64,000 nt of DNA from Rusavskia elegans (lineage: Eukaryota > Ascomycota > Lecanoromycetes > Teloschistales > Teloschistaceae): assembly GCA_011316305.1 (NCBI GenBank), contig SAUG01000082.1, forward strand, positions 62,001 through 126,000, given 5' to 3'. Below are positions 11,701 to 24,200 of this stretch, in pieces. Position 1 is the first letter of the stretch; the number at the start of each line of letters is the position of its first letter. Below the pieces are notes generated by a model. It was given only the letters and a program-made list of their open reading frames with translations. It was not told where the DNA came from and searched no databases. Position numbers and translations under genes: made by a program.

Positions 11701-12311
11701 GTTTTAAATCGAAAAAATATAAATTCTATAAAAAAGAATTCTTTTTTAAAAAAATTATTATAGAGCGTAATATAATACGTATCGATTCTAGTAGAAAATA
11801 GATTTTTTAAAATTAGATAACGCTAATTAATATTTTAGAAATTCTAAATTTTTTCGATTTCTTTAACTATAATCGAAAATTTGTTAACGGCTATTCGAAA
11901 ATAGTAATTTCTTTAATAAACCTAACGAAGATTGCTACTAATAGAATAAGATTATAATAGAAACTAGAAGAATCAAAGAAATATATAAAGTTTAAGTAAC
12001 TATATATAGAGAATTCTTTTCTAATAATATTCGATATAATAATACTATTACGAATCGAAAACGACGCGTTAGATCTAACTATTGATAAATATTTAATATA
12101 AAAATAAAAAGCTATATAGAATATAATAGTATATATATTAAAACATCTAACGCTAATAGAATTCAATTATCATATTTTAGTAATCGGAGTTTTGAAATAT
12201 ATAAATGATTTAAACGATTATTGGCTATATAATTGAATTCTATAATTATATTCAACTTCGGATAGTAATGAATCCGATCGTTAAATCGAAAAAACGAATA
12301 TAAAAACTGAT
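8736..12311 (+). pseudogene. Gypsy-1A gag-pol relic (Ty3/gypsy), truncated in RNase H
   Basis: This decayed polyprotein ran in the order gag, spacer/protease, reverse transcriptase, RNase H. The gag part matches Gypsy-1B (31263-33037). At 9548-9590 a CCHC zinc-knuckle remnant reads CYNYGKSDYFER, with Cys and His codons turned to Tyr. The RT has FFISKRNGELRLYINYRKF at about 11270-11330 and the intact catalytic motif VYLDDILVYS at 11604-11633. An RNase H-like stretch (HLTLIEFNYHI) is at about 12140-12175. The element is cut at 12311 by the gag-only LTR2 element. Many in-frame stops show that it is dead. A stretch at 10026-10305 is far less mutated than the rest. Confidence 0.85.
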
Positions 12312-12720
12312 TGTAACGTCCCTGTATATCAAAGGGCGTTGCGTTCGAGCCTAGCTATAGCCGTAGGCGTAGTCCGAGCTACTAAATAGTAAAGAAATCT
12401 AGACGTAGGTTATCGTAACTAATCCCGTACAGCCGTAAAGATACGGTTATAATATTACGAGGTATCTTTATTATAAAATAATTAAAAAGAGAATATCTAA
12501 AAGTATTTAATAATTATATTATTAACTAATAAAAGAAGTTATCTAATAGAAATAGAAAGTAATATATATAGTAAAAGTAGTCGATAGTACCGATAGATAG
12601 CCGTCCGCTAAAAGTTCTATTATAGGAGTCGGCTACAGCGGCTATAGGCGGCTATAGATAATTAGCTTCGCTTAGCTAGCTAATCTTCTAGAGTATTTCA
12701 ATAGAGTCGTAGATATAATA
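12312..12720 (-). repeat. LTR2, 3' LTR of gag-only copy 1
   Basis: It starts TGTAACGTCCCTGTATATC and ends GTAGATATAATA. It matches the LTRs at 15027, 18587, 19222, 33038, 37134 and 56398. The flank CTGAT is duplicated at 19631. Confidence 0.88.
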
Positions 12721-15026
12721 TAACCCTCTTTATATCGCTTTTTACCTAGCGTATTATCTATCTATAGAATATAAAAAGGTTTTTATCCGTCTTTTCTTTC
12801 TATTTTCTTTAAGATTTTTATTATATATTTTCGAAGAGGAAATCGATTAAAATCTTTTCGCCGTATTTATTTAAAAGATATTATAATATTTTTTTTTATT
12901 CTTTATATATCTATAATCTTTTAAAAAAATTATAAGATAGAAGTTAGTTGTAATATTTATAGTAAATATACTCGGGTCTAGAAATCCTATAATTTTCTAA
13001 TTTCTAATACTATCTATATTATTTCTTTCTAATCTATTTTTCTTTACTAACTTCTATAAAAAATTATCTTAAAGATAAAAAAAAAAAGCTCTATTCTAAT
13101 ATTTTAAACGTCTTTAAAAAGTATTTCGAAGCCCGCCGTCGTATCGATTCCTTTCTAGATTCTAAAAAGGAAATTCGTAATTAGCGTCTTATTTAGAAGT
13201 CGGATCTCCGCCGATTTTTTAGAAAGTAAAAACGTTTTATTATTTATTATCGCGCTTTAAATAAATATAAAAGTAATCTTATCGTTTAGAAATAGCGCGT
13301 CTTATCTTGTCTTAATAAATTTAATAATCTAATAGCCTTTTACTCTTCTATTAATCTTACGCTAGCCGCGTAGAAGATATCCGTTAAATCGATTTCTAGT
13401 TTTAGTTCAGTTAATTTTAATCGGGTTTTAAAAGAGTTTAACTTTTCTTAACTTCTAGAGGTAATAAATATATAAAAGAATATCTAATTAAAGATTCATT
13501 TATTTGTTAAACTTTTTATTCCGAATTATACGTTAATATTATAAATTACGTCTGGATTTTCCGATATTTCCGCTAACTTTTATTTTTTAGCTACTATTTC
13601 GTCCTAAGATAATAATATTAAAGACTATTTATCTTTTAGCTATACGCTTAGTATAGGGTCCGGTATTTCTTTTCCCGGTTCTTTATCTAGTTCTAGTATA
13701 AAATTATACTCGGCTTTTTCTATTTCTTTAATAATATTTCGGTAGAGTTTTTTAATATCGTCTATCTATAATTTTTAGATTATCGTTAATTTTTTATTAT
13801 ATTTTAGGGCTAATTATACTAGTAGATAGTAATATTCCTTCTAGATTTTCGTTTCCTATACTTCGTTTCCTTTTTTAAAAAGAACGTCGATTTTATTAAT
13901 TTATTTATAGTCTATATTTAATCTAACGTCTAATTCTTTATATAAAAGATTTTTATACGTGAAAAGGTATATTATTTAAAGTTTTATCTTTTTTCTAACC
14001 GTACTTTTTTATATCGGTATTCTAGAAATTAATTCTTTCTACTTATTTCCTAATATAATATATTATCTAAGGCTTTCGATTAGTATAAAATCTAATACTC
14101 CGATAAATCTATTTTTTATTTTAACTTTAATTTCTAAGATTCTGTTATTTTATTAGAGATATTTTTAGATATATTCTTTAATCTAATTATATAATCCCTT
14201 TATAATCTTATTTTTTTTTTCTCTATTTATAAGAGCTATTATTTTATAATCTCTAATTTCAACTTTAAAAGCTGCTGTAAAAGGTTTTTCCGTTTCGTAT
14301 AGTTTAAATTCTTATTAGTCTCTTTTCCGGTCTCTTTAATTCTATAAAATACTATCCTAACCTCTTTTTATCCGACAGATAGATAAGATAATTATCGTTA
14401 TAGCAGGCTATCTAACTTTTAATTATATATTCTCTAGCTTTTTTTTCGGGTAATTCCTCCGTTATTTTAAACTAATATTCGGTTATATCTATTACCTCCT
14501 TAATTAGGTAATTTCTTTTAAGATATCCTTTTTTTCTATATAAACAATAAGCTTTAGTCCGCGATTCTTTATTTTCGGTAGTATCGAGTTCTATTAGATT
14601 TCCTTTAGACTATCTTTTAGCGGGTTCTATTCTACTAAACGCCTATTTATCTAAGTATATTTCGTATTACCTAGTATCGATTTTAATTATAAACTCGATT
14701 AGAAATACGAGCGAATCCGGTTCTTTAATCGCTACTATAGTTTCTTTAACTTTTATATAAAGTCTTTTATAGAAGTAGACTTTTAGAACTAAATCTTCCC
14801 AGTCCGTTTTATAAACTAATATTCTAAACTAAAAAATTTAGATAGCTACCGACTTCTATTATTTTAGAACTATTAGTTTCTTTTCTATTATCCTATCTTT
14901 ATTATTATTTCTAAAGGCTTCCTTTATAGCCGTAATTAGAAAATCGAAGATAGAAAAGATCTATAAAGTTTTATTTTCCCTTTAATTTTTCGGATTATTA
15001 AAATAGTCTTCTATATAGAGCTATAC

Positions 15027-15437
15027 TGTAACGTCTCTATATATCAGAAGGCGGTACGTTCGAGCCTAGCTATAGCCGTGGACGTAGTACGAGCTATTAA
15101 ACAGTAAGAGAATCCTAGCGTAGATTATTATAACTAATCCCGTATAGCCGTAAAGGTACGGTCGCGATATTATAAGGTATTTTTATTACGAAAGTAATTA
15201 AAAAGAGAATAACTAAGAGTATTTAATAATTATATTAACGACTAACGAGAGAAGCTATCTAATAGAAATAAGGAGCGATATATATAATAAAAAAAGCCGA
15301 TAGTACCGATAGACGGCTGTCCGCTAAAAGCCTAGCTATAGAAAACGGCTATAGCAGTCCCGGGCGGCTATAGACGATTAGCTTTATTTAACTAGCTAAT
15401 CTTTCTAAAGTATTTCTATAAAATCGTAGACGAAATA
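15027..15437 (-). repeat. LTR2, 3' LTR of pol-only element
   Basis: It starts TGTAACGTCTCTATATATC and ends GTAGACGAAATA. It is followed inwards by the end of the pol relic and flanked outside by TATAC. Confidence 0.87.
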
Positions 15438-18400
15438 TAGTCTTTTCTATATCGCTTTTCTAAATTTTCTTAAGATTTTCTAGGTACTTTTAAAATATTT
15501 CCTTAGTTCCTATATATTTTCTTTATCTGAGAACTCTTTCTATTTAACTAAAAATTTATCTATTTTTTTTCTCTTATCTATAATTTATTCGACTTTATAT
15601 TTTTCTCTTTTTTAGTAATACTAATCTTTAGTTAGGGGAATATACTCGGGTACTTTTTTAAGTAAATCTATATAGAATTTCGGAAAGATTCCTATTATTA
15701 GTAATTTTAAATAGACTGTCGTTACCTTAACGTCCTAGACTTCGAAGGTCCCGATATATAGCCTATCTAACTTCCTATCTATTAGGTTCTTTATTAGTAG
15801 TAAAATTTTATTTTCTTTCTAGATATTTTAGGTCTTTTTTATTTTTTTAATCCGAGTTTTTATCTTTTCTTTAGCTTTTTAGATTCTTGTTTTCGCTCTG
15901 TCTTAGTTATATTTTATTTTATTAATAAAAGCCTGTACTACTAGATTATTTATATTACTAACGATCTCTCTTCGTAACGCCTTTCTATAAAGTAATTCGT
16001 CGAAAGATATTTAAATATCTTTATTATATTAGGAATTTATCGCTATCTACGCGATTAAAAGAAATTATATCTAATTTTTTCCTTTCTCTAAATAGTATAT
16101 CTTTAGATATATTTCTAAGATTTAATTTATTCTTTCCGTTTATCTATCTATCTGTAGGTAGAATAATATTAATATCTCTTATTCCGTTTCTACTACTTAC
16201 GTTATTCCTTTTATAAAGCTCGAAATAAAGAGCTTATCTCTATTTAAAATAATTTTTTCTGCGATACCGTTTTTACAGAAAACTATTTTTAATAGTAGAA
16301 ACGTAAGTTATTCCGCTATTATTATTATTTTATATAGTATAAATCTTATATATTTTATAAATTTATCTACTATTATTACTATTATATTCTATAATACTTA
16401 TATATCGGAATCGACTAATTCGGGTAATCCCGTTACGAAGTCTATAGCTATCTACTAATAGGATTCGTCTAGTATCTATATTAGCTATAACCTATCTATT
16501 CATTTCTATAGGCTCTTTTTTAATATTATATATTCTGGATAATTCTTAATATACTCTTTAATATACTTTTTAAAAACTGGTATATTAGTTTTTTTTAAAT
16601 CTACCGGAGTATTTTCGTAATTTTCTAATATCTAGACGTTTTTAGATTATATATTTATTAAATAATATTATTTATTTCTTCGGATACTTTAGCTCTTTCG
16701 AAAACTTTTTTCTTTCTTTTTAATAGCGGTCTACTAGTTTTTTCTACCGCTTCGTAGTCTGCTTTCCGACTAAAAATATCCGAGATAGTATTATCTATAT
16801 CTTTAATATATCGGATTTCGAAGTCGTAGTATATTATTTCTTCTATATATTTTATCTACTTTTAATTAAGCTCCTTATTAGTAAATAAAGGCAGAAGGTT
16901 ATTATAATTCGTATAGACTATAACTTTTCTCTTATTTCTATTCGTATAAATCTTCTAATATATAAAGCTTGCTATAATTACTAGTATTTCCTTATCTATT
17001 ATTTTTTAATTATTTTTAGCAAGGGTTAATTTTCTAGAATAGTATCCTAATAGTTTTTCTTTTCAGATAATATATAATCCTAATACTCTATTTAAAGTAT
17101 CTATATAAAGTACTATCTATTTTTCCGGATCGAAGATTTCTAAAGCCTCTTCGTTTTTAAAATTTCGTTTAATTTTTTTAAATACTTTATTTTTAATTTT
17201 TATCTATTTAAATATTATATTATCCCGTAATAGGTCCGTTAAAGGTACGGTTATTTTTATATATCCGCCTATTATATTTTAGTAAAATTCCGTAAATCCG
17301 AGAAAACTTTATACGTCTTTTTTATTTTTAAGTACAGGCTAGTCCTTTATTACTTCCAGTTTATTTACTTCTATAATAATATTTCTCGGTTTAATTATAT
17401 TTTCTAAAAATATTATTTCTTTTTTAAAATATTCTAATTTTTCTTTTTTAATTCTAAAATTATTTTCTCGGAATCTTCGTAATATTTAAAAGATATATTA
17501 TTTATATTTTCCTTTTATTTTAAAGAATATTAGTATATCGTCTTTATAGACTATAATAAAGATATCGAAGTAGTCGTATAATACTTTATTAATAGCGTAC
17601 TAAAAAGTCGTATGCGCGTTTATTAAACCGAAAAGTATTATTAAATATTCGAATAATCCGTATTTTGTTCGAAATATAGTTTTCTATTTATCTCTTTTCT
17701 AAATCTTAAGTAGATTAAAGACGTCCTTTAAATCGAATTTTAAGAAAAATTTAGCTTTTCCGATTTTATTCTTTAAATCTACTAATAGCGGGAGCGGATA
17801 CTTATCTTTTTATATAACTACGTTAATTCGTCTAAAATCGATATAAAGGCGAAAGTCTTTATTTTTTTTTAGAATAAATATTAGAGATTATTCTATTTTT
17901 AATTTAAAATATCGTATATATTTTTATTTTAAATTATAGTAAATATACTAATATAGTATTTTAGATTATTTATTATTTTATCTATAGATTAGCTTAGCTT
18001 TTAGCTTTTCCGGATCTGTAATAATAATTTCGTAGTCTTCCTAGATATAAGCCGGTAGAGATAATTCTCTTTTCGGTTCTTTTAATATATCCTAAAATTC
18101 TTTAATTATATATAAAACTTTATCTATAATAGCTAATTTTTTTTTAGTCTGCTATTTCCGGATAAAAGCGTTATAAACTTTTTTTATCCTGGCTAGTTTT
18201 TTAAATATACTAAATAGATAGCTTTCTATTTTAATCTATATTAATATCTATTTAATATTTAGATTCTATTTTATAAGCTAAAGGATACCTAAATATATTT
18301 TCCTCTATATTTTTATAATATTAAAAACGATCCTTTCTTTATAATTATTACTTTATATCTAAATAAATTTAGTTTAAAACTAAATTTTAATATATTCTAC

Positions 18401-18586
18401 TCTATTAATAGTTCCTATAAAATAAGGTTCCGTTTTTCTAACTAAAGAGATATTAAACCTTTTTATATAGTCTTCCGATATAATATTTCTTATAGCTTTC
18501 GAGTTAACTAATATTTCTATAGATTATCCGAATTATATTAGTTAGATAAAAATTCAATTTTTATCTATCTTTCGAAATCGTTAAAG
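15438..18586 (-). pseudogene. Pol relic: protease, RT, RNase H, integrase (Ty3/gypsy)
   Basis: The order on the minus strand is as follows. A protease reads ILVNSKAIRNIISEDYIKRF at about 18455-18515, where the catalytic DSG has become NSK by RIP. The RT has KYGLFEYLIILFGLINAHTTF and VYKDDILIFF (about 17530-17660); LDD has become KDD. Integrase core motifs include INIILPTDR at about 16125-16165, from HPQTDGQTER. The integrase C-terminus at about 15620-15790 reads LDRLYIGTFEV and VYLKLLIIGIFPKFYIDLL. Multiple in-frame stops are present. The same region recurs at 56809-58619. It is a complete domain set apart from gag. Confidence 0.88.
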
Positions 18587-18997
18587 TATAACGTCTCTAT
18601 ATATTAGAAGGCGTTACGCTCGAGTCTAGTTATAGCTATAAATATAGTACGAACCACTAAATAGTAAAAGAGTCCTAATATAAATTATTATAACTAATCC
18701 CGTATAGCTATAAAGGTATAGTCGCGATATTATAAAATATATTCGTTATAAAGGTAATTAAAAAGAGAATAACTAAGAGTATTTAATAATTATATAAACG
18801 ACTAACGAAAAAAGCTATTTAATAGGAATAGAAAATAATATATATAATAAAAGTAGCCGATAGTACTTATAGGCGACCGTCCGCTAAAAGTCTAATTATA
18901 AAGGACGGCTATAGCGATTCCGGGCGACTATAGACGATTAGCTTTACTTAACCAGCTAATCCTTCCAGAGTATTTCTATAGAGTCGTAGACGTAATA
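18587..18997 (-). repeat. LTR2, 5' LTR of pol-only element
   Basis: It starts TATAACGTCTCTATATATT (from TGTAACG) and ends GTAGACGTAATA. It is followed by the target duplication TATAC and then the gag N-terminus of the host element. Confidence 0.87.
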
Positions 18998-19221
18998 TAT
19001 ACCTAATTAAAGGCTGTTTCTTCTAGATATATTATAAATAGAATCTTAATTATTTCGTTAGGAAGTTGGTTTATATATAATATAAAGTAAATATTTATCT
19101 AAATAAACTATAGTTTTAAATATCCTTTATCTTTTTTATAGATAGTAGGCGTTACCGCTTTAATAATATCGCTTCGATCTATAGGACGGGATAACGAGAC
19201 TAATAAAGTAAGTTATTAAAA

Positions 19222-19630
19222 TATAACGTTCCTATATATTAAAAGGCGTTGCGTTCGAGTCTAGCTATAGCCGTAGGCGTAGTCCGAGCTACTAAATAGT
19301 AAGAGAGTCTAGGCGTAGATTATTATAACTAATCCTATACAGCCGTAAAAGTATAGTTATAATATTATAAGGTATCTTTATTATATAATAATTAAAAAGA
19401 GAATATCTAAAGATATTTAATAATTATATTAATAACTAACGAGAAAAGCTATCTAATAGAAATAGAAAGCGATATATATAATAAAAGTAGTCGATAATAT
19501 CGATAGATAGCCGTCCGCCAAGAATCCTATTATAGAAGTCGGCTATAGCGGCTATAGATAACTATAGATAATTTGCCTCGTTTAGCTAGCCAATTTTCCA
19601 AAGTACTTCTATGGAATCGTAGACGTAATA
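19222..19630 (-). repeat. LTR2, 5' LTR of gag-only copy 1
   Basis: It starts TATAACGTTCC and ends GTAGACGTAATA, followed by CTGAT. It pairs with the LTR at 12312. Confidence 0.88.
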
Positions 19631-21244
19631 CTGATATAAATCTAGTATAGAGATATATATATCTATAAGTTTTTTATTCCTCTTTAGTTTATAGAAAATT
19701 GATTTTAAATTTAATATTAGTAGTAATTACTTTTTAGATTATTAAAAATCTAATCTTTATTCTATTATTAAAACTTTTCTATACAGATTTTATCTACTTT
19801 TTGAAACGAGATTTTCTAACTTCGAATATAAATTCTGATTCTAGATTTTCTTTCTACTTTTAGCTCGATACGGAAATAGAGCGAATTGCGATATATAATA
19901 TAAATACGGCCTTTTCTAAATTTTATTTAAATTCAATATTCTATTATAAAATCTTTTTAAATAACTTGCTCACGATCTAATTCGCTACTATTTCTACTAT
20001 AGATACAGATATTTCTAGAAAAGGCGTTAGCTCGTAGATACTATAGATATCCGGAAATAATAGTTTTTAAAACGGCGATAATAAAAGTAGATCTAGTAAT
20101 AGACGTAACCGACTCATTAGTTATTAGCGTACGAACTATAAAGATAGCTATATCGATTTAAATAATCGTCGTTTCTATCGCAGCGATTCTAATCTAGAGC
20201 TACTAGAACTATCTAATATAAATTCTAATTAACTATTATATAAATCTAGTTTATCTAATATTTCTAGTAATTCTATAGTCTATATAATATAGAATTTCTA
20301 TAATATATAATCCTTCTATTTGATTTTTTTCTGACTTTAAAATTTAGAAATATATTTACTATATCGATTATAATTAACTCTGCAGCTATATATATTTTAT
20401 ATTAGTTCTATAATTTAACTAATTCAAATTTTATCCTTTATTGTCGCTAGTATTGTATTAATGATATAAAGCTATAGTATTTAAAATATATTTCTAATCT
20501 AGATAAAAACTTCTAGAAACTTTTCTATAAAACCTTTTTAAAACGATAAAATAAATTAAACTTTTTAGAAAAGGCTTTAGCTATTTATTATAGATTAGTC
20601 TATACTAAAATCTTTAACGATATTAAAATATACTATTCTATTTTTATAAAAATATAAATAGATATTTAAAATGAAGTTAGCGAGTTTACTATTTTAAAAT
20701 ATTTTATTAATTATCAAAAATCTAATATTTAGTTAGCTATCTAATTATATCTCGCTTTATAATACTAAAATAGATAATTCGTAAAGTTTTAGAATATTAT
20801 AATCTCTATAATAATATTCGAAAAGATTAATATTAAACGTTATAATAATCGAAATATTATAACTTTTTCGAATAAATAATCTAGTATCGTCGAAATTAAC
20901 GTTATAAATATCGATAGTCGAAACGGTCGAAATAGATATAGTTAAAATCGAACTAATCGAAAAGAAAAAAGAATTAGACGGAGGAAATCTAATAGTATTA
21001 CTAAATACTATAACTATAAAAAGTATAACTATTGCGAGTATAATTACCGAAACGTTTATATTTCGAGATATAATTCCGAATGCGAGATTTTCTTTATAAT
21101 AAAAAAACAATCGGCGACTGACAATAGTAGATTATCGGAAATATATAAGTATTATAAGTATTAATATATATATATATATATCGCTAATAGAAAACTTTTA
21201 AAAATAGAAAAATAGCTCGGTTTAATTAAAGTAAAGATCGAGAA
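19631..21244 (+). pseudogene. Gag-like relic (Gypsy-2)
   Basis: The first few hundred bases are unassigned. From about 20000 the plus strand gives a polar Ser/Arg/Asn-rich stretch (SRSSNRRNRLISYQ-like after removing stops). Near 20995-21085 a Tyr/Cys-rich segment (NYCEYNYRNVYISRYNSECE) looks like a zinc-knuckle region with Cys-to-Tyr changes. A hAT-ended insertion follows at 21245, and a gypsy pol relic resumes at 24737 in the same orientation, so both are probably one element. The minus-strand open frame at 20757-21110 runs antisense to this and is not a gene. Confidence 0.55.
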
Positions 21245-24200
21245 TAGACTGGCCGTCGGGTCGGATTTTGAATTCGAATTAAAGAAACCGATCCGACCCG
21301 AGTCGGTTTCGACTTTTCTAGATACTAAACCGAGTCGGGTTAGATTATTTTAAAACTCGATCCGATTCGATTTCGGATTAAACCTAGAAATCTAGATTTA
21401 ATCTATTAAAACCGTTAAGATTCTCTTTTCTATATTATAAAATCTATTCTTTTATTAATAATATAATAATATATAGAAGTAATATAAATATCTAGATCTA
21501 TTATTTCTAGATACAGATAATTAATTAGATAGTTTAATAATATCCTTTATATTTTTATTATTTTCGGTTTCTATTTCCGTTTCCTTTTCTATATTCTTTT
21601 CTTTTTTTTTATTTTTATTTTTATCTTTATATTCGTCCTAATTAAAGTTAATACTTCTAGTTAAACTTTTATTATTTTCGAGTTTAATATTATTCTATTT
21701 AGTAGAATATTTTTCTACTATCTAGTTTCTATTATTAACTTCGACGATATTATTAGTATTTTCGTTTTTCTTTTTATATAGAAATTTGATAGCTATATTA
21801 GCTATATTACTACTATAGCTAAATTTTTTAGTAAATTTCGACTATTTTTATAGAAGCTCTAGTATTTTAGCGATTTTAAATTCTTTAAAGCCGCTATAGT
21901 AGATTATTTAATACTAGATACAATTAATCAATAGAGATATATATTTAGTTAAAATTATTCCGTCCGTACTTTAAGTAGCTATAGTAGTTTTAAGAAAATA
22001 TTAGAAATAAATAATTATATATATTACTTTATTCTATTCCTATTTTATCTACTCGATAAATTTTACTTTATTCGTTTTTTTTAGCGAGTTATATAACGAA
22101 TTTAAATTATATAATATAGTATTATATATAATTTATATTATTCTATTCTATTATTATAAAATCTTTCACTAATTCTATAATCTCTTTCCTCGTCTCTAAT
22201 ATTTTATTTTAAAAGAACTTTTATATCTAAACCTATAGTTTTCTATATATCGAATTTTTTTAATTTCTAAAGATATTTATATATAGTAATAAAATTTATA
22301 ATTTCTATTTTATAGAATATATATTTAGATTTCGACTATTTTCTATAACGTTCGGAGTTTATTTCCGATTTAGATTTTATAAATAGTAATTTTAATAAAG
22401 ATATAGCAGGATACTAGATTATAGCGTAGATAATATAGGAAAGTAATTTAATAAATACTAGAAAAAATCTATATAAAATAATAGTTAAAAGTATATAGAA
22501 GTATATAGTAATATATATTAAAAGTTTATAGAAATATATAAATTTATATACTTTAGCCGAAGTCTAGCGGATATTTTTATTAATTAACTAAATTTTACTT
22601 CCGATTTTTTTTTATTATTAATTAACTATTACCGTAAATTTTTAATATAATATATATCGTATTATACTATCGGTTGATCCAGTTATTATATTATCTAAAT
22701 ATAATTATAATATTTACTAATCAGATTAGTAATATTTTAAAATAATATAATAAATTATATTTTTTTTAAAAGGTTTCTATCTGGAATTATATTGAGTTTT
22801 TATATATATATATATATATGTTTTATCAACGTTATATACGGTAACGATTGTTATATTTTACGTATAAAGAAACTTTTACAGCTAAAGGTATATAGTTCGT
22901 CAGATAAATTTTATAGCGTAATTAATTATTTCTATTTAACTATTTTCTTCTTTATTCGATTACGAATTCTCTACTATATAAATAAAACTTTGTTATTCGT
23001 AGTCTTCGATCTACTAATCCTTCTTCGACGTTATAAATAATTATAAGTATCTAATATTTCCGCTATAGCTACCTACTATACTACAAAGTATCTATTTACA
23101 ATTTTTTATCTCGGTTATATCTATTATATAACCCGTATCTAAACGTTTCGCTAAACTATTAGAATATTCTTTAACCCGCGTAGCTGTAAAAAGATCGGTA
23201 GCTATAAGAAAACTGCTAGCTAATACGATAGATACTATAGCTAGAAGCTTTACTCGATCGATTAGAATAGAGAAAGATAGAGAGGTCGGATAGCGTATTT
23301 TAAAAGCGATAAAGAAGATATTTTTATCGAAGTTAAAATAGATTGCTCTAGCTATAGTAAAATAGTCGACATCTTCGAGGATAGAAATAGTTATTACGGA
23401 TATAAAAAGATACTATCGTCTAATTTAATTGCGATAAAGCTGTTACGAAAATATATACGTATATAAGAGATTTTAGATATTATAGAATTTATATTGCTAG
23501 TAAAAGAAAAAGAAACGATAAATACAAAGTATATATATCTATATAAATTCTACGTTAGTTTAATTATCGGTAGAAGGATATATTATATTACTAAGAAAAT
23601 TTAAATTAAAATTCTAAAAAACCGTTATTTATATTAATTAAATTAATATATAAATTCTATTACCGTATATTCGATACTAGTATACTAACGCTTGATTTGT
23701 TTACCGAACCACTAGTTTATCGGGCACCAAAACCAAAACAAATTAACTAAATAATAAACTATATAATAGCGCTAAAAGATATTTTAGTATATAAAAATAT
23801 TATAAAATCGATTCGTAAAGGCCTAGAAAAGACTAGAAATAGTAGAATCGGATAAAATGAAATCTACTAGTATAGCGGTAAAAGTAAAATTCTAGAATAA
23901 TATATTTTAAATAGTCTAGCTAATAATATATCGATAGAAATATAAATAGAAAATTAGTATTATAGCTTTCTAAAATATCTGTCGCTACTAGAAAGATTTT
24001 AATAATCTAATTCTAAAGGTACTATTTATTAAACTATATCGCGAATACTTTATAAATATTACTATAAAGATATATAATTCGGCTAGAGTTATTAGAATAA
24101 AAAATATAGTATTAACGATTTAATAAAATTCTGTAAAAGTATATATTATTATTTATCGAGTAAATAAATATATTATTTTATTATATTACTATTTATATAC

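Larger units (their letters stand above)
15027..18997 (-). mobile_element. Pol-only LTR retrotransposon (LTR2), nested in gag
   Basis: LTRs lie at 15027-15437 and 18587-18997, with a perfect TATAC duplication (15022-15026 and 18998-19002). It inserted into the gag frame of the surrounding gag-only element. The interior (3.15 kb) starts with protease within about 60-90 bp of the 5' LTR, then RT, RNase H and integrase. Gag and zinc knuckle are absent. The first interior bases (CTTTAA) and the region before the 3' LTR (AAAGCGATATA) resemble those of the gag-only element, so the two share LTRs and edges but carry complementary halves of a gypsy genome. Confidence 0.85.
12721..19221 (-). pseudogene. 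Gag-protease relic of the gag-only LTR2 element (split by insertion)
   Basis: On the minus strand the capsid starts at about 19190 (YKKDKGYLKL) and runs to 19003. It resumes at 15026 after the nested element, with YIEDYFNNPKN, FLITAIKEAFRNNNKDR and VKEIIVAIKEPDSLV, typical of Ty3/gypsy gag. A zinc-knuckle remnant at about 14508-14549 reads CLYRKKGYLKRNY, with ligand codons changed to Tyr by RIP. Near 14200-14250 ALINREKK is a weak trace of a protease ALIDSG motif, clearer in copy 2 (ALINSKRENK). The remaining 1.4 kb down to 12721 has no domain that I recognise and contains no RT motif. Confidence 0.78.
12312..19630 (-). mobile_element. Gag-only LTR retrotransposon (LTR2), copy 1, with nested pol-only element
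   Basis: LTRs of 409 bp at each end (12312-12720 and 19222-19630) start TGTAACG or TATAACG and end CGTAATA or TATAATA. The 5-bp duplication CTGAT is perfect (12307-12311 and 19631-19635). Without the nested element (15027-18997 plus TSD) the interior is about 2.52 kb. It carries gag, a protease-like segment and an unassigned C-terminal region, but no RT, RNase H or integrase. A second copy (33038-37535) has the same interior length, so this is a family structure rather than one accidental deletion. It would need enzymes supplied in trans. Confidence 0.85.

Noticed and set aside
11891..12166. Minus-strand 91-codon open frame
   Set aside because: It runs antisense to the Gypsy-1A RT/RNase H relic and is Ile/Phe/Tyr-rich, as expected from AT-rich decay.
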